NCBI RefSeq assembly: GCF_000632225.1
Contig: NZ_JFYV01000021.1
Span: 1-57,404 of the forward strand
From: Sphingomonas sp. RIT328
GTDB taxonomy: Bacteria > Pseudomonadota > Alphaproteobacteria > Sphingomonadales > Sphingomonadaceae
Direction: 5' to 3'
DNA length: 57,404 bases
A program made the translations under genes and the position numbers. Shown here one piece after another: positions 29,633 through 38,487 of this stretch (within the stretch, counting starts at the first letter, position 1; every line of letters starts with the position of its first letter). Under the pieces are notes generated by a model. The model was not told the DNA's origin, ran no database searches, and saw only the letters and a list, made by a program, of their open reading frames with translations.

Positions 29633-29636
29633 CGGC

Positions 29637-29719
29637 GGAGGGGCTTCCACACGCGCTTACGCCTGCAAGCCCCCCTCCGTCAGCGCTGGCGCGCTGCCAC
29701 CTCCCCGTGCCGGGGAGGA
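29637..29719. repeat. Intergenic repeat, copy A, with terminator-like hairpin at the atpF 3' end
   Basis: This unit has a bulged long-range stem (29637-29646 with 29667-29678) and a terminal 8-bp hairpin (29700-29718). It matches copies at 32449-32545 (inverted) and 38488-38570. The hairpin follows the atpF stop directly on the minus strand and probably terminates the F0 operon. Confidence 0.7.
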
Positions 29720-30361
29720 TTAATTGGGTCGGCCGAGTCCGGCGATCGAGCGGTCGATCATCGTGCGGTCGGCTTGCGCGTCGAGCTGCTCGGCGATCAG
29801 TACCGCGGCGGCCTTGGCGGCCGTTTCGGCGGCGAGCGCGCGGACCTCGGCAATCGCGGTGCGCTCGGCGGCGGCGATCTTGTCCTCGGCGCGCTTGGTG
29901 CGGCGGGCCATCAGCTCCTCCGCATCATGCTTGGCCTTGGCGATGATCTGGTTCGCCTCCTGCTGCGCATGGTGACGCATCGTCGCGGCGTCCGCCTCGG
30001 CGGCCTTGGCCTTGGCGGCATATTCGTTGCGCAGCACCTCGGCCTCGGCACGCAACTTCTTCGCCTCGTCGAGCTGCTGCCGCACCGCGGCGATCTGCTT
30101 GTCGAGGCCGGCGGCGATCTTGGCGGGCACCTTGACGATGATCATGCCGATCAGCACGACCAGCGCGGCGATACCCACCCAGCCGGTGGTGTTGAAGCCG
30201 AGCGCGGTCGGCTCCACGACATGGTCCGCCGCCGGTTCGGAGACGTTGGCGGTGAGCTGGCTGCCGTCGCGGACGTCGCGCGGCTGCATCGCCTCCGACG
30301 ACGCGGCGTCGGACAGATTGGCGGCGACGGTGGCGTTGGGGTTGCTGGCGGCATTAGCCAT
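29720..30361 (-). CDS. atpF: F0F1 ATP synthase subunit b
   Basis: 213 residues from the ATG at 30361; an ATG two codons upstream is also possible. A long N-terminal extension (about 65 residues) precedes the membrane helix (GWVGIAALVVLIGMIIV), then KVPAKIAAGLDKQIAAVRQQLDEAKKLRAEAE and a highly charged coiled coil to the C-terminus. It forms the peripheral stalk together with b'. It overlaps the end of the b' gene by 8 bases. The N-terminal extension is longer than in enterobacterial b. Confidence 0.92.
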   Translation of the reverse strand: MANAASNPNATVAANLSDAASSEAMQPRDVRDGSQLTANVSEPAADHVVEPTALGFNTTGWVGIAALVVLIGMIIVKVPAKIAAGLDKQIAAVRQQLDEAKKLRAEAEVLRNEYAAKAKAAEADAATMRHHAQQEANQIIAKAKHDAEELMARRTKRAEDKIAAAERTAIAEVRALAAETAAKAAAVLIAEQLDAQADRTMIDRSIAGLGRPN

Positions 30362-30848
30362 GCGCATTGCTCCGGCGCACCGCGTCTGCGGCGGCATCGA
30401 TACTGACGGTGAGCCCGGCGACCTTGGCGACCAGCTCCTGCGCGACATCCGCCGCGACCGACTGGAGGTTGAGCATCGCCTGCGCCTTGGCATTGCCAAC
30501 CGCAAGGTCATGATGCGCAAGCCGCTCGGCGAGCTCGGCGTCGGCCGAGCGGATCTGGCTTTCGGCGGCCTTGGCGGCCTGCGCCTTGGCGGCGCTGGTC
30601 TCGGCGAGCGCCGCGGCGCGCGCCTCGTCCATCCTCAGCCGCCAGGCGGCTTCGACCTGGTCGGCGGCGACACGCGCCTGTTCGGCCGCGGCGAGGTCCG
30701 CCGCGATCTGGCCTTCCCGCGCGTCCACGGTCGCGATGACCTTCGGCACCATGACCTTGCCGATCCCGAAATACAGGATGCCGAAGGTGATGAGCAGCCA
30801 GAAGATCTGCGAGGCGTAGGTAGCAGCGATCTGCGAAATCTGAGGCAT
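30354..30848 (-). CDS. atpF': F0F1 ATP synthase subunit b'
   Basis: 164 residues: a short N-terminus (MPQISQIAATYASQ), a single membrane helix (IFWLLITFGILYFGIGKV) and a charged helical stalk. The MPQ start and the FWLLITF helix are typical of b' of alphaproteobacteria and cyanobacteria. It lies between atpE and atpF, the standard order. Confidence 0.92.
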   Translation of the reverse strand: MPQISQIAATYASQIFWLLITFGILYFGIGKVMVPKVIATVDAREGQIAADLAAAEQARVAADQVEAAWRLRMDEARAAALAETSAAKAQAAKAAESQIRSADAELAERLAHHDLAVGNAKAQAMLNLQSVAADVAQELVAKVAGLTVSIDAAADAVRRSNAHG

Positions 30849-30908
30849 TGAAGACCTTTAGCGCGACCGAGCGTCAGGCCGGGGACACCCCGGCCCGACA
30901 GCGAGGAA

Positions 30909-31136
30909 TCAGGCGACGAACAGCAGGATGATCATCGTCACGAAGGCGAGCAGGCCGAGCAGCTCGGCGCCCGCGAAACCGATGAACAGACGGCCCTGCT
31001 GGCTGTCCGCGGCACCCGGATTGCGCAGTGCGCCCTCGAGGAACTTGGCGAACACGTTGCCCACGCCGAGCGAGGCCACGCCCATGCCGATCGCGGCCAG
31101 ACCGGCACCGATCATCTTGGCGGCTTCTGCGTCCAT
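30909..31136 (-). CDS. atpE: F0F1 ATP synthase subunit c
   Basis: 75 residues, two helices. Glycine-rich helix 1 (AGLAAIGMGVASLGVG) and helix 2 (GFAGAELLGLLAFV) carry the proton-binding carboxylate E58. The polar loop is R38-N-P instead of the common RQP. Many copies form the rotor ring. A good AAACTCCCGT-type leader with GGGAG on the minus strand precedes it. Confidence 0.97.
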   Translation of the reverse strand: MDAEAAKMIGAGLAAIGMGVASLGVGNVFAKFLEGALRNPGAADSQQGRLFIGFAGAELLGLLAFVTMIILLFVA

Positions 31137-31177
31137 GTCAAAACTCCCGTATCATATCAGTTAGGTTGGAAAGAAAC

Positions 31178-31969
31178 TCAGTGCAGGTTGACGGCGTCGT
31201 TGAGATAGACGCTCGTCAGCAGCGCAAAGACATAGGCTTGGATGGCGGCGACCAGCAGCTCGAGCAAGGTGATGCCGATCATCAGCAGGAAGCTGGGCAG
31301 CGACACGAGCAGGCCATAGCCGATGCCGAGGTTGAGGCCGTTGATGACGAACGCCGCGAGCACCTTGAGCAGGATATGCCCGGCGGTCATCGCCACGAAC
31401 AGTCGCAGGCCAAGGCTGAACGGCCGCACCAGAAAGCTCATCAGCTCGACGACGAAGATCAGCGGGATCATCAGCTTGGGCGTGCCGTGGGGCACGAACA
31501 GGCTGAAGAAGTGGAAGCCGTGCTTGCCGAAACCGACGATCAGCACGATCGCGAAGCTGATGATCGCCAGCACACCGGTGACGGTGAGGTGGCTGGTGAT
31601 GGTGAACGGATGCCAGCCCGGCACCACGCCGACCGGGGTCAGGCCCCAGACGTTGGCGAACAGGATGAACATGAACAGCGAGAAGACATAGGGCACGAAG
31701 CGCTTGCCGGCCGGCCCGATGTTCGAGGTGAGCATGTTGGAGACGAAGCCGGTGAAGCCCTCCACCGCGGCCTGCCAGCGGCCGGGGACGAGCTCGCGCT
31801 TCATCCCGCCCAGCATGAACAGCCACAGGCTGACGAGCGTGATCACCATCCACAACGCGGAGTTGGTGAACGAGATGTCGTACCCCGCGACGATCCAATG
31901 CCGACCGAACAAAGGTTCGATCAGGAACTGGTGCATCGGATCGATCTTGCTGCCCGATTCTGCCGCCAC
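31178..31969 (-). CDS. atpB: F0F1 ATP synthase subunit a
   Basis: 263 residues with five to six membrane helices. The essential arginine is in SLGLRLFVAMTAGH, and the C-terminal helix contains LLVAAIQAYVFALLTSVY. It forms the two proton half-channels against the c-ring. It is followed 41 bases later by atpE. Confidence 0.96.
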   Translation of the reverse strand: MAAESGSKIDPMHQFLIEPLFGRHWIVAGYDISFTNSALWMVITLVSLWLFMLGGMKRELVPGRWQAAVEGFTGFVSNMLTSNIGPAGKRFVPYVFSLFMFILFANVWGLTPVGVVPGWHPFTITSHLTVTGVLAIISFAIVLIVGFGKHGFHFFSLFVPHGTPKLMIPLIFVVELMSFLVRPFSLGLRLFVAMTAGHILLKVLAAFVINGLNLGIGYGLLVSLPSFLLMIGITLLELLVAAIQAYVFALLTSVYLNDAVNLH

Positions 31970-32005
31970 GCGGGTCTTTCGCTCCCTAATACGACAAACG
32001 CCCGG

Positions 32006-32326
32006 TTATTCCGGGCGTTCGCCTGCAATCCGAATGATCTGCCTGAACGCGACGGCGATTCCGAGGAACAGCATCACGATCAGTGCCCAGGGCGTCGTGC
32101 CGAACCAGCGGTCAATACACCAGCCGATCAGCGCACTGCCGACCAGACTCCCGATCAGGGCGGCGAGCACGCGATTGCCGAGCGAATATCCCGCATCGGC
32201 CGTCGGCGCCCCCTGCCCCGTCCGCAACGCCTCCTGATGCCGGGCTTCCTTCAACCGCTCGTCGAGCGCGGAAAGCCGCGGATCGTCCGCGCTGGTGAAG
32301 TCTCGTCCGGTTCCGTCGTCCGCCAC
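32006..32326 (-). CDS. atpI: AtpZ/AtpI-like ATP synthase assembly protein
   Basis: 106 residues from a GTG at 32326 with GAGGGGG six bases upstream; a GTG at 32332 would add two residues. The N-terminal half is charged (DDPRLSALDERLKEARH) and the C-terminal half has two membrane helices (NRVLAALIGSLVGSALIGW and ALIVMLFLGIAVAF), the AtpZ/AtpI pattern. These proteins help c-ring assembly or Mg2+/Ca2+ handling. First gene of the F0 operon. Confidence 0.85.
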   Translation of the reverse strand: MADDGTGRDFTSADDPRLSALDERLKEARHQEALRTGQGAPTADAGYSLGNRVLAALIGSLVGSALIGWCIDRWFGTTPWALIVMLFLGIAVAFRQIIRIAGERPE

Positions 32327-32400
32327 GCGCACCCCCTCGTCTGGTCTCGTCAGCCGGGGGAGAAAGCGCGCAGGGCGACCGATCCCGCCAAGGCAAGGGT

Positions 32401-32429
32401 CGTTTAGGTAAGGGGTGACAGGGTGTCAA
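32401..32429 (-). promoter_or_regulatory. Probable promoter of the F0 ATP synthase operon
   Basis: On the minus strand TTGACA (32429-32424) and TAAACG (32406-32401) are 17 bases apart. The -35 is perfect and part of a small inverted repeat (TGACA-CCC-TGTCA). The -10 is weak, as is common in alphaproteobacteria. It lies about 75 bases upstream of the atpI start. Confidence 0.4.
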
Positions 32430-32448
32430 CCGTCTGGTTCCTGCCCCA

Positions 32449-32545
32449 ATCCTCGCCGACACGGGGAGGTGGCGGCACGTCAGTGCCGACGAAGGGGGGC
32501 TTCCGCAGGCGCTACGCTGGTTGAGAGCCCCCTCGACCGGCGGCA
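32449..32545. repeat. Intergenic repeat, copy C (inverted)
   Basis: Reverse-complement copy of the units at 29637-29719 and 38488-38570. It includes the hairpin 32451-32469 (one mismatch) and the GGGGGGCTTCCGCAGGCG arm, with a partner arm GAGCCCCCTCG near 32535. It lies between the atpI promoter and the ydbL 3' end. Confidence 0.6.
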
Positions 32546-32579
32546 GTGGTCCCCCTCCCCGCAGCCCAAAGGAACAGGC

Positions 32580-32948
32580 TTATTTGCAGCGCGGGTCGAG
32601 TTCCGGCGTGCCGGTATTCTCCTTCCACTGGCCCGACGGCGTCTTGTACATCTCGCCGCGCCCGACCTTGGCGACGAGGTTGCAACCGCTGGTGAAGGCG
32701 AATTGCTCCACCGTCGCGCCGCTCGCCTGCGCGCTCGCGGTATAAGCCGCCTTGCGCTTGATGTTGATGTCGCGGACCAAAGCCTGCACCGAGGCGCCGC
32801 CGCTCACCACGCCGAGATAGCCGTCGGGCTGTTCGCCGACCTGCTTGGCCTCGCGCGCCGCGGCATAGGCGGGGTCGCGCTGCGCGATCGCCGCCGTGGA
32901 CAGCGCCGCCAGGGCGAGCGCACCGATACCGATCACCATCGTCTTCAT
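32580..32948 (-). CDS. ydbL: YdbL family periplasmic protein (DUF1318)
   Basis: 122 residues with a signal peptide (residues 1-22, cleavage after AIA). The mature protein has ARDPAYAAAREAKQVGEQPDGYLGVVSGG and a KRKAAYTASAQASG segment characteristic of YdbL/DUF1318. It follows ynbE by one base on the same strand. It belongs with ydbH and ynbE, which act in phospholipid transport between membranes; YdbL appears to modulate that system. Confidence 0.9.
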   Translation of the reverse strand: MKTMVIGIGALALAALSTAAIAQRDPAYAAAREAKQVGEQPDGYLGVVSGGASVQALVRDINIKRKAAYTASAQASGATVEQFAFTSGCNLVAKVGRGEMYKTPSGQWKENTGTPELDPRCK

Positions 32949-32949
32949 C

Positions 32950-33153
32950 TTAGAATATCCCCGGATTTTGCTGGATCAGCGACTTCGCCTCGCCATCGAG
33001 GCGATAGACCACCTCCTGCGTCACGCTGATGTTGAGGTTGATCTCGATCGGCTTGTCGGGCGCCGACACGTTGATGCAGCCGCCCGTCGTCGCCGTCAGA
33101 CCGATCGCCATCAGCCTCGTCATGCTTGCAAAGGTCGTGATTCGCTGCCCCAT
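32950..33153 (-). CDS. ynbE: YnbE family outer membrane lipoprotein
   Basis: 67 residues from the ATG at 33153, with a lipoprotein signal and lipobox ending TTGGC (C26). The mature part has INVSAPDKPIEINLNISV and the LDGEAKSLIQQNPGIF ending, typical of YnbE. It is thought to cap or anchor the YdbH bridge at the outer membrane. It starts 2 bases before the ydbH stop region and ends 1 base before ydbL. Confidence 0.9.
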   Translation of the reverse strand: MGQRITTFASMTRLMAIGLTATTGGCINVSAPDKPIEINLNISVTQEVVYRLDGEAKSLIQQNPGIF

Positions 33154-33155
33154 CT

Positions 33156-36100
33156 TCAATCCTGTTTCGCTTGTGGCACGGTTGCGCTTGCCGAAGGCTG
33201 AATGGGCGCGCCCTGTTGCTCTTGCTGCCGCTGGCGTTCGAGCAGGGCGGGCAGGTTGCGCTGGATCAACCGGCTCGGGTCGTAGAACGACTGCGCCGAA
33301 TCGAGCAGCCCGCGGAACGGCGCCTTGATCCGGATATTGAACACGAACGGCAGCCGTTGCAGCCGCTTGACGATGAAGTTGCTCTTCGCCCCCTGCCCTT
33401 GCGTCACCCCGGCGAAGCGCACCTCGGTGATCATCTCGCCGGCGAGCGGCCCGTTCATGCCGATCGTCAGGTTGCGATAGCGCAGCGACTTGAGCGCCTG
33501 GAACGCGATATTGCCCCACAGGCCGAGGTCCTTCTGCGACAGGTCGCCGACATAGGCGAGGCTGCCGCCGCCTTGCCGCACGACGAGCCGCCCGCCCTCG
33601 ATTCGGCCGCCCTGGGCGTCGAACACCATCGGCAGCTCACCGTCGAACACGCCGGTGGCGGTGAGGTTCTTGAAGTCGAACTGTTCGAGGAACTGGTCGG
33701 CGGCGGCGCCCTCGATCCGGAAGGTCAGCCGCCGCGCCGCGGTCTCGGTGAAGTCGAGCGTCGTCGGCAGCAGCGTCATCGTGCCGCCGGCGAACGGCCA
33801 GCGACCGCCGTCGATGCCGACCTGCAGATCGGGGAGCAGCCGGTAGACGATCGTCCCGTCGGTGACGGCGATACCGGGATTGACCGTCTTGATCGTCGCG
33901 ACCTGCGCCGGCGCGCTGACCAGGTTGAGCAGATCGGTAAAGGTCAGCGTCGTGCTGATGCCGGTGACCGGCCCGAAGGCGGCGGCAAGGTCGGTGTCCT
34001 TGGTGGCGAACCGCCCGGTCGAGCGGACGCCCGCCGCATCCCAGCCGATATGACCTTCGCCGCTCACCGTGCCGCGCACGTCGGCGACGACGCCGAAGGT
34101 CAGCCGGGTGAGCAGATCGGGCTGGAACGTCTTGGTGAAGGTGATGCCGGGCACCGCGATATCCGCCTTGCCCTGCCCGCTCGCCAGCCGGTGATCGATC
34201 GTCACGTCGGCGACCTTGACGTCCGCGGTCGGCTCGAACAGCGTGCCGCGCGCGGCGATCGCGCCATCGATCAGCGACAGGGTGACGTCGCGCGCGGCGA
34301 GCGTCTTGAAGCGCGGATCGGGCGCGGCATCGTCGACGGTCATTGTCGCGGCGAGATTGAGCGCCCCCTTGCGCAGCGACCAATCCCCCGCCGCCGCACC
34401 GAGCAGCAACGGCACGTTGGCGATCTGCCCGGCGCCACCGGTGAACTGTCCGGCGACGCCGCCCGCGGTGATCCGACCGGTCAGCGCCGCAAGGTCGATC
34501 CGTGTCACCCGCTCCGGCGCGCCGAGCCGCGCCGCGACGCTGGTCAGCGTAAAGCCGCGGTCGGCGAGATGCACCTCCGCCCCGCTCGCCGCGACGCTGA
34601 TCGGGGTCGTGCCGAGCCGCCCGGTCAATCGCGTCGCCGGCAGTCGCGCGCCACCCGTCAGCGCGCCGCGATCCAGCGTGACCAGCCCGCCCGACAGTGC
34701 GCACAATTCGCTGCGCAGCGGATCGAGCACCAGCCCGGCGATCGCGAGACGCGCGATCGCCAGCGGCGTGCACCCCGGATTGGCGACGAGCCGCCCGCGC
34801 TGCCAGCGCAGGTCGAGCGGCAGCGCCAGCCCGTCGACGCGCCCGTCACCGAGCGGCCCCGACAGCGTCGCGCGCGTCGTCACCTGCGTCGCGCCGCCCG
34901 GCATCGTCCGGAACAGGACGGGGGCGAGCGCGACGCGCGCCGCGCCGGCGGCATAAGGCGCGATCACCGCACGGCCGGAGATCGCGCCACCCGGCTTCGG
35001 CTGACTCAACGCGACCTGCGCGTTGGGCAGGCCGCCGCCCTGCAGCGCCAATCGGGTATCGAGCCGCAGCGGCATACCGGGCCAGCCGATGCTCACCCCG
35101 CTACCGCCGTTGAGATCGATCCGTGCGCCGCTCGCCGCCCGCGCCGTCGCCGCGGTAACCCGTGCCTGCCCGCGGCCGTTCGCCTGCACGAGCCTGACGT
35201 CGGCCTTGCCGTCGAAGCCCTGCGCGGCGCGGCGCAGCGCCTGGGTCGCCGCGGCGAGCAACGGCGCGACCGGCGTACCGGCGGCGGCGACCGGCGCGGG
35301 CAGTCGATCCGCGTCGATGACCGCACCCTGCACCGCGACGCTCCCCGTAAACGCCTGCTGCTCGCCGAGGCGATAGCGGCCGCGGATCGCGGCGCGCCCG
35401 GCCTGCAGCGGCGCGACCGTCGCCTGACGCGCGACGAGGTCGACCGCGCCCTCGGTCGCCTTTGCCGATCCGGCGAAGCGGATCGTGCCGTCGATCCCCG
35501 CACTGCGCGCGCCCGCGCCTGCGATGGCGCCGCTGGCGAGCCGCAGATCGCCTCGCCAGCCATCGAGCGCCGGCGACAGCCGCACGTCGACGCTCGCGCC
35601 GCTCCGCGCCAGCGTCACCCCGGCGCAGCGGACCGCGGCGACCTGCACCGGGCCGCTCAGCCGCGGTGCGGCGGCGGTGACGGACACCTTCAACGCCGCC
35701 CGCACGCCCTGCGCGCCGCAGCCGCCTTGCGCGAGGCCATCGCTGACCACCGCCAGCGTCCCGGCGAAGCCGCCGTCGAGCCGGCCGCGCCCGGCCAGCC
35801 GCAGGCCCGCGACCCCATAAGGCGTTTCGAGACGCAGCCGCGCGTCGGCGAGCGCAACGTCGAGCGCGGGCAGCGCGAACGGCTTGCCCGATGGCGCGGG
35901 CAGCAATTTGTCGATCTCGCCCAGCGTCACCCGCCCGTCGACCATCCGCGCGCGCAGCCGGACGTGACCGGCACGCACGCCGGTCAGCTGCGCACCGTCG
36001 AGGCCGATCCGCGTCCGCGTCTCGAGCCAGTCGGCGACCAGATCGGGGTCACGCGGATCGCCGATGACGACATGGGTCAGCCGTTGCCGGCCGAAGCCGA

Positions 36101-36311
36101 GGTCGTGCACGTCATAGCGGGCGACAACGCCGCGCTTGCCGAGTTCCGAATCGATGACGCGGCCGGCGATCGGCTTGCGCTCGATCCACAGGCCGGCAAG
36201 CCCGACGAACAGCGTCCCGCCGACGAGCAGCGCAACCCGCTGTCGTCGCCGCCATCCCGCGACCCGCCGTGGCGGGGACGCTTCGGTCCAATCGTCCTCG
36301 CCCTCTCCCAT
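33156..36311 (-). CDS. ydbH: YdbH family AsmA-like inter-membrane phospholipid transport protein
   Basis: 1051 residues from the ATG at 36311 (GAGGGG five bases upstream; two GTG codons just before are alternatives). One membrane helix near the N-terminus (about 28-44, VALLVGGTLFVGLAGLW) is followed by a very long periplasmic region of repeated beta strands. The C-terminal YdbH domain shows FDGELPMVFDAQGGRIEGGRLVV and LSQKDLGLWGNIAFQALKSLRYRNL. AsmA-like proteins form a groove that carries phospholipids to the outer membrane. The ydbH-ynbE-ydbL order matches E. coli. Confidence 0.92.
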   Translation of the reverse strand: MGEGEDDWTEASPPRRVAGWRRRQRVALLVGGTLFVGLAGLWIERKPIAGRVIDSELGKRGVVARYDVHDLGFGRQRLTHVVIGDPRDPDLVADWLETRTRIGLDGAQLTGVRAGHVRLRARMVDGRVTLGEIDKLLPAPSGKPFALPALDVALADARLRLETPYGVAGLRLAGRGRLDGGFAGTLAVVSDGLAQGGCGAQGVRAALKVSVTAAAPRLSGPVQVAAVRCAGVTLARSGASVDVRLSPALDGWRGDLRLASGAIAGAGARSAGIDGTIRFAGSAKATEGAVDLVARQATVAPLQAGRAAIRGRYRLGEQQAFTGSVAVQGAVIDADRLPAPVAAAGTPVAPLLAAATQALRRAAQGFDGKADVRLVQANGRGQARVTAATARAASGARIDLNGGSGVSIGWPGMPLRLDTRLALQGGGLPNAQVALSQPKPGGAISGRAVIAPYAAGAARVALAPVLFRTMPGGATQVTTRATLSGPLGDGRVDGLALPLDLRWQRGRLVANPGCTPLAIARLAIAGLVLDPLRSELCALSGGLVTLDRGALTGGARLPATRLTGRLGTTPISVAASGAEVHLADRGFTLTSVAARLGAPERVTRIDLAALTGRITAGGVAGQFTGGAGQIANVPLLLGAAAGDWSLRKGALNLAATMTVDDAAPDPRFKTLAARDVTLSLIDGAIAARGTLFEPTADVKVADVTIDHRLASGQGKADIAVPGITFTKTFQPDLLTRLTFGVVADVRGTVSGEGHIGWDAAGVRSTGRFATKDTDLAAAFGPVTGISTTLTFTDLLNLVSAPAQVATIKTVNPGIAVTDGTIVYRLLPDLQVGIDGGRWPFAGGTMTLLPTTLDFTETAARRLTFRIEGAAADQFLEQFDFKNLTATGVFDGELPMVFDAQGGRIEGGRLVVRQGGGSLAYVGDLSQKDLGLWGNIAFQALKSLRYRNLTIGMNGPLAGEMITEVRFAGVTQGQGAKSNFIVKRLQRLPFVFNIRIKAPFRGLLDSAQSFYDPSRLIQRNLPALLERQRQQEQQGAPIQPSASATVPQAKQD

Positions 36312-36386
36312 CACCACCCCTCATAGGCGGGGGCGGCGCATCGACGCAATTGCGTCCGTCCCGGCACGACGATAGCCTCCGGCGCG

Positions 36387-37079
36387 ATGGCCGCGCCCCC
36401 TCCCCCGCCGGACGACACCGCCGGTCACCGCGAACGGCTGCGCCAGCGCCTGCTCGGCGGCGGCGGCGAAGCGCTGCTCGACCATGAGCTGATCGAATAT
36501 CTGCTGATGCTGGCGATCCCGCGGATCGACACCAAGCCGATCGCCAAGGCGCTGCTGCGCGAGTTCGGCGGCATCGGCGGGCTGCTCGCCGCCGATGCCG
36601 CGGCGCTCACCCGCGTCAAGGGCGTCGGCGCGTCCGCCGCGGCGGCGATCAAGATCGTCCAGGCGATCGCGGTGCGGCTGCTCCGCAGCGAGACGCTCGA
36701 CCGGCCGATATTGAGCAACTGGCAGGCGCTGCTCGACTATCTGCGCGCCGACATGGCCTATGGCGGGGTCGAGCGGTTCCGCGTGCTCCACCTCAACACA
36801 CGCAACATGCTGATCCGCGACGAGGTGATGAGCGAAGGCTCGATCGATCAGGCGGCGGTCCACGTCCGCGAGGTGCTGCGGCGCGCGATGGACCTGGGAT
36901 CGGCGGCGATCATCCTCGTCCACAACCATCCCTCCGGCGACCCCGCGCCGAGCCGCGCCGACGTCGCCGTCACCCGCGCGATCGCCGATGCGGGCGCAGC
37001 GCTCGGCGTCCTCGTCCACGATCACATCATCATCGGCCGCAACAGCCACGTCAGCCTCAAGGCACAGGGGCTGATCTGA
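36387..37079 (+). CDS. radC: RadC/YsxA family JAMM-domain protein
   Basis: 230 residues. An N-terminal helix-hairpin-helix part (LLAADAAALTRVKGVGASAAAAIK) is followed by the JAMM/MPN+ metal centre H179-x-H181 ... D192 in LVHNHPSGDPAPSRAD. Despite the gene name, a direct role in DNA repair is not supported in E. coli; the biochemical role is uncertain. It is divergent from ydbH with a 75-base gap, and upstream of purB on the same strand. Confidence 0.93.
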   Translation: MAAPPPPPDDTAGHRERLRQRLLGGGGEALLDHELIEYLLMLAIPRIDTKPIAKALLREFGGIGGLLAADAAALTRVKGVGASAAAAIKIVQAIAVRLLRSETLDRPILSNWQALLDYLRADMAYGGVERFRVLHLNTRNMLIRDEVMSEGSIDQAAVHVREVLRRAMDLGSAAIILVHNHPSGDPAPSRADVAVTRAIADAGAALGVLVHDHIIIGRNSHVSLKAQGLI

Positions 37080-37152
37080 CGCGCGCCGGAGCATTTGTGG
37101 CGGCGCGGCGACGCTGCTAGGGGCGCGGCGGACTCCTGGACGAAGGAACATC

Positions 37153-38463
37153 ATGGTCCCCCGCTATTCCCGCCCCGAGATGACCGCGATCTGGACGCCC
37201 GAGGCGCGCTTTCGCATCTGGTTCGAGATCGAAGCCCATGCCACCGATGCGCTCGCCGAGCTCGGCGTCGTGCCGAAAGATGCCGCCGAGGCGCTATGGG
37301 CCTGGTGGCGCACGAATCCGGCGATCGACGTGCCGGCGATCGATGCGATCGAGGCGGTGACCAAGCATGACGTCATCGCCTTCCTCACCTGGGTCGCGGA
37401 CAATGTCGGCGACCAGGCGCGCTTCATGCATCAGGGCATGACCTCGTCCGACGTTCTCGACACCTGCCTCGCGGTGCAGCTCGCGCGCGCCGCCGATATC
37501 CTGCTCACCGATCTCGACGCGCTGCTCGCCGTGCTCAAGCGGCGCGCGATCGAGCATAAGATGACGCCGACGATCGGCCGCAGCCACGGCATCCATGCCG
37601 AGCCGGTCACCTTCGGCCTCAAACTCGCCCAGGCCTATGCCGAGTTCGCCCGCTGCCGCGCGCGGCTGGTGGCGGCGCGGGCCGATATCGCCACCTGTGC
37701 GATCTCGGGCGCGGTCGGCACCTTCGCGAACATCGATCCCTCGGTGGAGGAGCATGTCGCCGCCAAGCTCGGCCTGACCGTCGAACCGGTGTCGACACAG
37801 GTCATCCCGCGCGACCGGCATGCAATGTTCTTCGCGACGCTCGGCGTCATCGCCTCGTCGATCGAGCGGCTGGCGACCGAGGTCCGCCATCTCCAGCGTA
37901 CCGAGGTGCTGGAAGCGGAGGAATATTTCTCGCCCGGCCAGAAGGGCTCGTCGGCGATGCCGCACAAGCGCAATCCGGTGCTGACCGAGAATCTCACCGG
38001 CCTCGCGCGGATGGTGCGCGGCTATGTCACCCCGGCGCTGGAGAATGTCGCGCTGTGGCATGAGCGCGACATCTCGCATTCGTCGGTCGAGCGATATATC
38101 GGCCCCGATGCGACGATCACGCTCGACTTCGCGCTCGCCCGGCTGACCGGCGTGATCGACAAACTGCTCGTCTATCCGGAGCGGATGGACAAGAACCTCA
38201 ACAAGATGGGTGGCCTCGTCCATTCACAGCGCGTGCTGCTCGCGCTGACCCAGGCGGGGGTGAGCCGCGAGGATTCCTATCGCCTCGTCCAGCGCAACGC
38301 GATGAAGGTGTGGGAGTCGGACGGGCAGTTGTCGCTGCTCGACCTGCTCAAGGCCGACCCCGAGGTGACCGCGGCGCTGTCGCCGGCGCAGCTCGAGGAG
38401 AAGTTCGACCTCGGCTATCACCTCAAGCACGTCGATACGATCTTCGCGCGGGTGTTCGGCTGA
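37153..38463 (+). CDS. purB: Adenylosuccinate lyase
   Basis: 436 residues, the length of the B. subtilis-type enzyme. It begins MVPRYSRPEMTAIWTPEARFRIW and carries TSSDVLDTC, GRSHGIHAEPVTFG (catalytic His region) and the fumarase/lyase signature GSSAMPHKRNP with the catalytic Ser loop. It cleaves SAICAR and adenylosuccinate in purine synthesis. GGAACATC precedes the start. A repeat with strong hairpins follows its stop. Confidence 0.97.
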   Translation: MVPRYSRPEMTAIWTPEARFRIWFEIEAHATDALAELGVVPKDAAEALWAWWRTNPAIDVPAIDAIEAVTKHDVIAFLTWVADNVGDQARFMHQGMTSSDVLDTCLAVQLARAADILLTDLDALLAVLKRRAIEHKMTPTIGRSHGIHAEPVTFGLKLAQAYAEFARCRARLVAARADIATCAISGAVGTFANIDPSVEEHVAAKLGLTVEPVSTQVIPRDRHAMFFATLGVIASSIERLATEVRHLQRTEVLEAEEYFSPGQKGSSAMPHKRNPVLTENLTGLARMVRGYVTPALENVALWHERDISHSSVERYIGPDATITLDFALARLTGVIDKLLVYPERMDKNLNKMGGLVHSQRVLLALTQAGVSREDSYRLVQRNAMKVWESDGQLSLLDLLKADPEVTAALSPAQLEEKFDLGYHLKHVDTIFARVFG

Positions 38464-38487
38464 ACCACTCCTCCCCGGCACTGTATA

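Noticed and set aside
29532..29640. Guanidine riboswitch upstream of the SMR gene
   Set aside because: A hairpin exists, but the conserved loop sequences of the known guanidine classes are not present in the right arrangement.
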